DNA of 55,352 nucleotides from assembly GCA_019187405.1 (NCBI GenBank), contig JABAQZ010000028.1:1-55352 (forward strand). Reading direction: 5' to 3'. The DNA is from Ignavibacteria bacterium (GTDB lineage: Bacteria; Bacteroidota; Ignavibacteria; Tepidaquicellales; Tepidaquicellaceae). A program made the position numbers and the translations under genes. Numbering within the stretch: position 1 is the first letter of the stretch; the number at the start of each line of letters is the position of its first letter. Below are positions 54,717-55,352 of this stretch, piece by piece. The notes under the pieces were generated by a model, which saw only the letters and a program-made list of their open reading frames with translations, made no database searches and was not told the DNA's origin.

Positions 54717-55197
54717 CATTATGATGAACCTCTGAAACAAAAGATGATAATTCTACCGGAAGTGATATATCAAAGTTTAATATGCATGTAACCGGAGGAT
54801 TAATCCCGTCATTTACATAAAAGTTAAGAAACCCATTGTATTGTGCAGGAGAAATCCAGCTGAAATGATAGACATGTAAACCCTGTATCACATTTGTTGG
54901 AAACGGCGGTGTGAAAGTTGGCGAACCGGGAGGAGATGAAGGGTTGAATGAATTACTAACGGATGCGTGTTCATTATAAACGTCAATTAAAACATCAAAT
55001 TCCAAAAGTGAATTCGCGGGAAAATTGGCAAATAGTCCGCAATCAAAAGTAATAGGAGTTCCGTTTAAAACGGCATTGCGAATTTGAATTGTGGGAGGAA
55101 ACGGCGCACCGTCTGCAAAAGAAACAGATGAGTTTATGAATATGTTTAAAACAAACAAGCTGACTAAGACAATAAAGTAAATTTTTGGATTTTTCAT
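54187..55197 (-). CDS. Secreted protein with T9SS type A sorting domain (copy B)
   Basis: Tandem paralogue of the next gene downstream, the same 336-residue length and architecture. Signal peptide residues 1-28 (IYFIVLVSLFVLNIF, cut near VSFADG), a diverged N-terminal half with the same cysteine placement (FDCGLFAN versus FACNQTAN; CILNFD versus CVLFFD), then the same linker and T9SS domain as copy A. The N-terminal halves share only scattered positions (LEFD, HFSWI, PVELSSF), while the C-terminal 177 codons differ at one silent base. Start ATG 55197 follows an A/T-rich leader. It sits next to an IS1182-like element on the right. Confidence 0.9.
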   Translation of the reverse strand: MKNPKIYFIVLVSLFVLNIFINSSVSFADGAPFPPTIQIRNAVLNGTPITFDCGLFANFPANSLLEFDVLIDVYNEHASVSNSFNPSSPPGSPTFTPPFPTNVIQGLHVYHFSWISPAQYNGFLNFYVNDGINPPVTCILNFDISLPVELSSFVSEVHHNDVTLNWSTSSEINNSGFDLERSMINGEWSKVYFVNGKGTTSSPSNYEFTDRNLSTGKYNYRLKQIDFNGNFEYFNLANEVNIGAPDKFSLSQNYPNPFNPATKISYDLPFDGKVSLTIFDITGKEVMNLIKENKSSGYYEAVVNASNLSSGVYFYRLILEGNGNNFTATKRMMVMK

Positions 55198-55275
55198 ATT
55201 ATTTAGTAATTAAATTTTAAAAAAATTCAGGGGCTGTCCAAAAAGTCTTTTAAACTTTTATCTGAAAATGGAAAA

Positions 55276-55302
55276 TTGTTAATAAAATTATGTTTATATT
55301 TG
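55276..55302 (+). promoter_or_regulatory. Bacteroidota-type promoter of the transposase gene
   Basis: TTG (55276-55278) and TATATTTG (55295-55302), a full match to TAnnTTTG, with 16 bases between them. The transposase start codon lies 18 bases further on. Confidence 0.5.
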
Positions 55303-55320
55303 CAGAAAAAAAATAAATAA

Positions 55321-55352
55321 TGGAAGCAGTATTTAAAGAGTATCAACAAGAT
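55321..55352 (+). CDS. IS1182-family transposase, first 11 residues
   Basis: ATG 55321 opens a frame reading MEAVFKEYQQD to the window edge. IS1182-family transposases commonly begin with FK.Y.QNQ..LLPP, so the fit to this start is good, and the position just inside a terminal inverted repeat supports it. The rest of the enzyme, including the DDE residues, is outside the window. Moderate confidence only. Confidence 0.65.

Larger units (their letters stand above)
55230..55352 (+). mobile_element. IS1182-family insertion sequence, left end (cut by window edge)
   Basis: GGGGCTGTCCAAAAAGTC (55230-55247) has the form of the terminal inverted repeat of IS1182-type and related IS elements (GGCTGTC(C)AAAAGTC). 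A promoter and the start of a transposase gene follow. Only the first 123 bases are present, so the family call rests on the end sequence and 11 residues. Confidence 0.7.

Overview
The window is AT-rich bacterial chromosome, dense with genes on both strands. It looks like a member of the Ignavibacteria or a close relative in the Bacteroidota/Chlorobi group. The evidence is three intact secreted proteins with a type IX secretion (T9SS) C-terminal sorting domain containing the phrase NFPNPFNP or NYPNPFNP, Bacteroidota-like promoter words (TTG, about 19-20 nt, TAnnTTTG), scarce Shine-Dalgarno sites and many TTG starts. Taxonomy is inferred from these signs only. I saw no rRNA, tRNA, CRISPR or prophage genes.

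Layout. 1-1.8 kb: start of a secreted protein leaving on the left (-), then two unrecognised small genes (+). 1.9-5.3 kb (+): aldehyde dehydrogenase and an ABC-2 exporter pair. 5.4-11.2 kb (-): the C-terminal half of a split CarB, a YfhO-like membrane protein and a lone NuoG-like iron-sulfur protein. 11.3-13.1 kb: a lone receiver-like protein and NhaA. 13.3-29.0 kb (+): housekeeping run with eno, queA, ispD, an esterase, an Ntn asparaginase, a metal-ligand-less amidohydrolase homologue, a Nudix protein, folE2, a DsbD-alpha-like secreted protein, an LpxH-type hydrolase, a class A penicillin-binding protein, ndk and a T9SS subtilase. 29.1-33.1 kb: lipoprotein (-), penicillin acylase and rsmA (+). 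33.0-36.0 kb (-): aldo/keto reductase, a deacetylase-like protein and tadA. 36.2-43.4 kb (+): a DUF4377/META protein, a TPR protein, a DUF899 thioredoxin-like protein, a PAP2-like phosphatase, RidA, rho and an RNase E/G. 43.5-46.7 kb: a GxxExxY protein (-), a 1.14-kb array of about 52 short tandem units, DUF971 (-) and an MFS transporter (-). 46.7-55.2 kb: two gene-poor stretches, a 1389-residue repetitive secreted protein with a dockerin-like end, and twin T9SS proteins whose C-terminal halves share 531 bp with one mismatch. The right edge enters an IS1182-like insertion sequence.

The genes do not form one pathway. Short linked sets are visible: ABC ATPase plus permease; amidohydrolase homologue plus Nudix (ATGA overlap); penicillin acylase plus rsmA; AKR, deacetylase-like protein and tadA; PAP2 plus RidA; rho plus RNase E/G. 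The least ordinary parts are the GxxExxY gene with the 21/23-bp array just upstream of it, the array of eight 25-bp palindromes between eno and queA, the split carB, the amidohydrolase pseudoenzyme and the duplicated T9SS pair.
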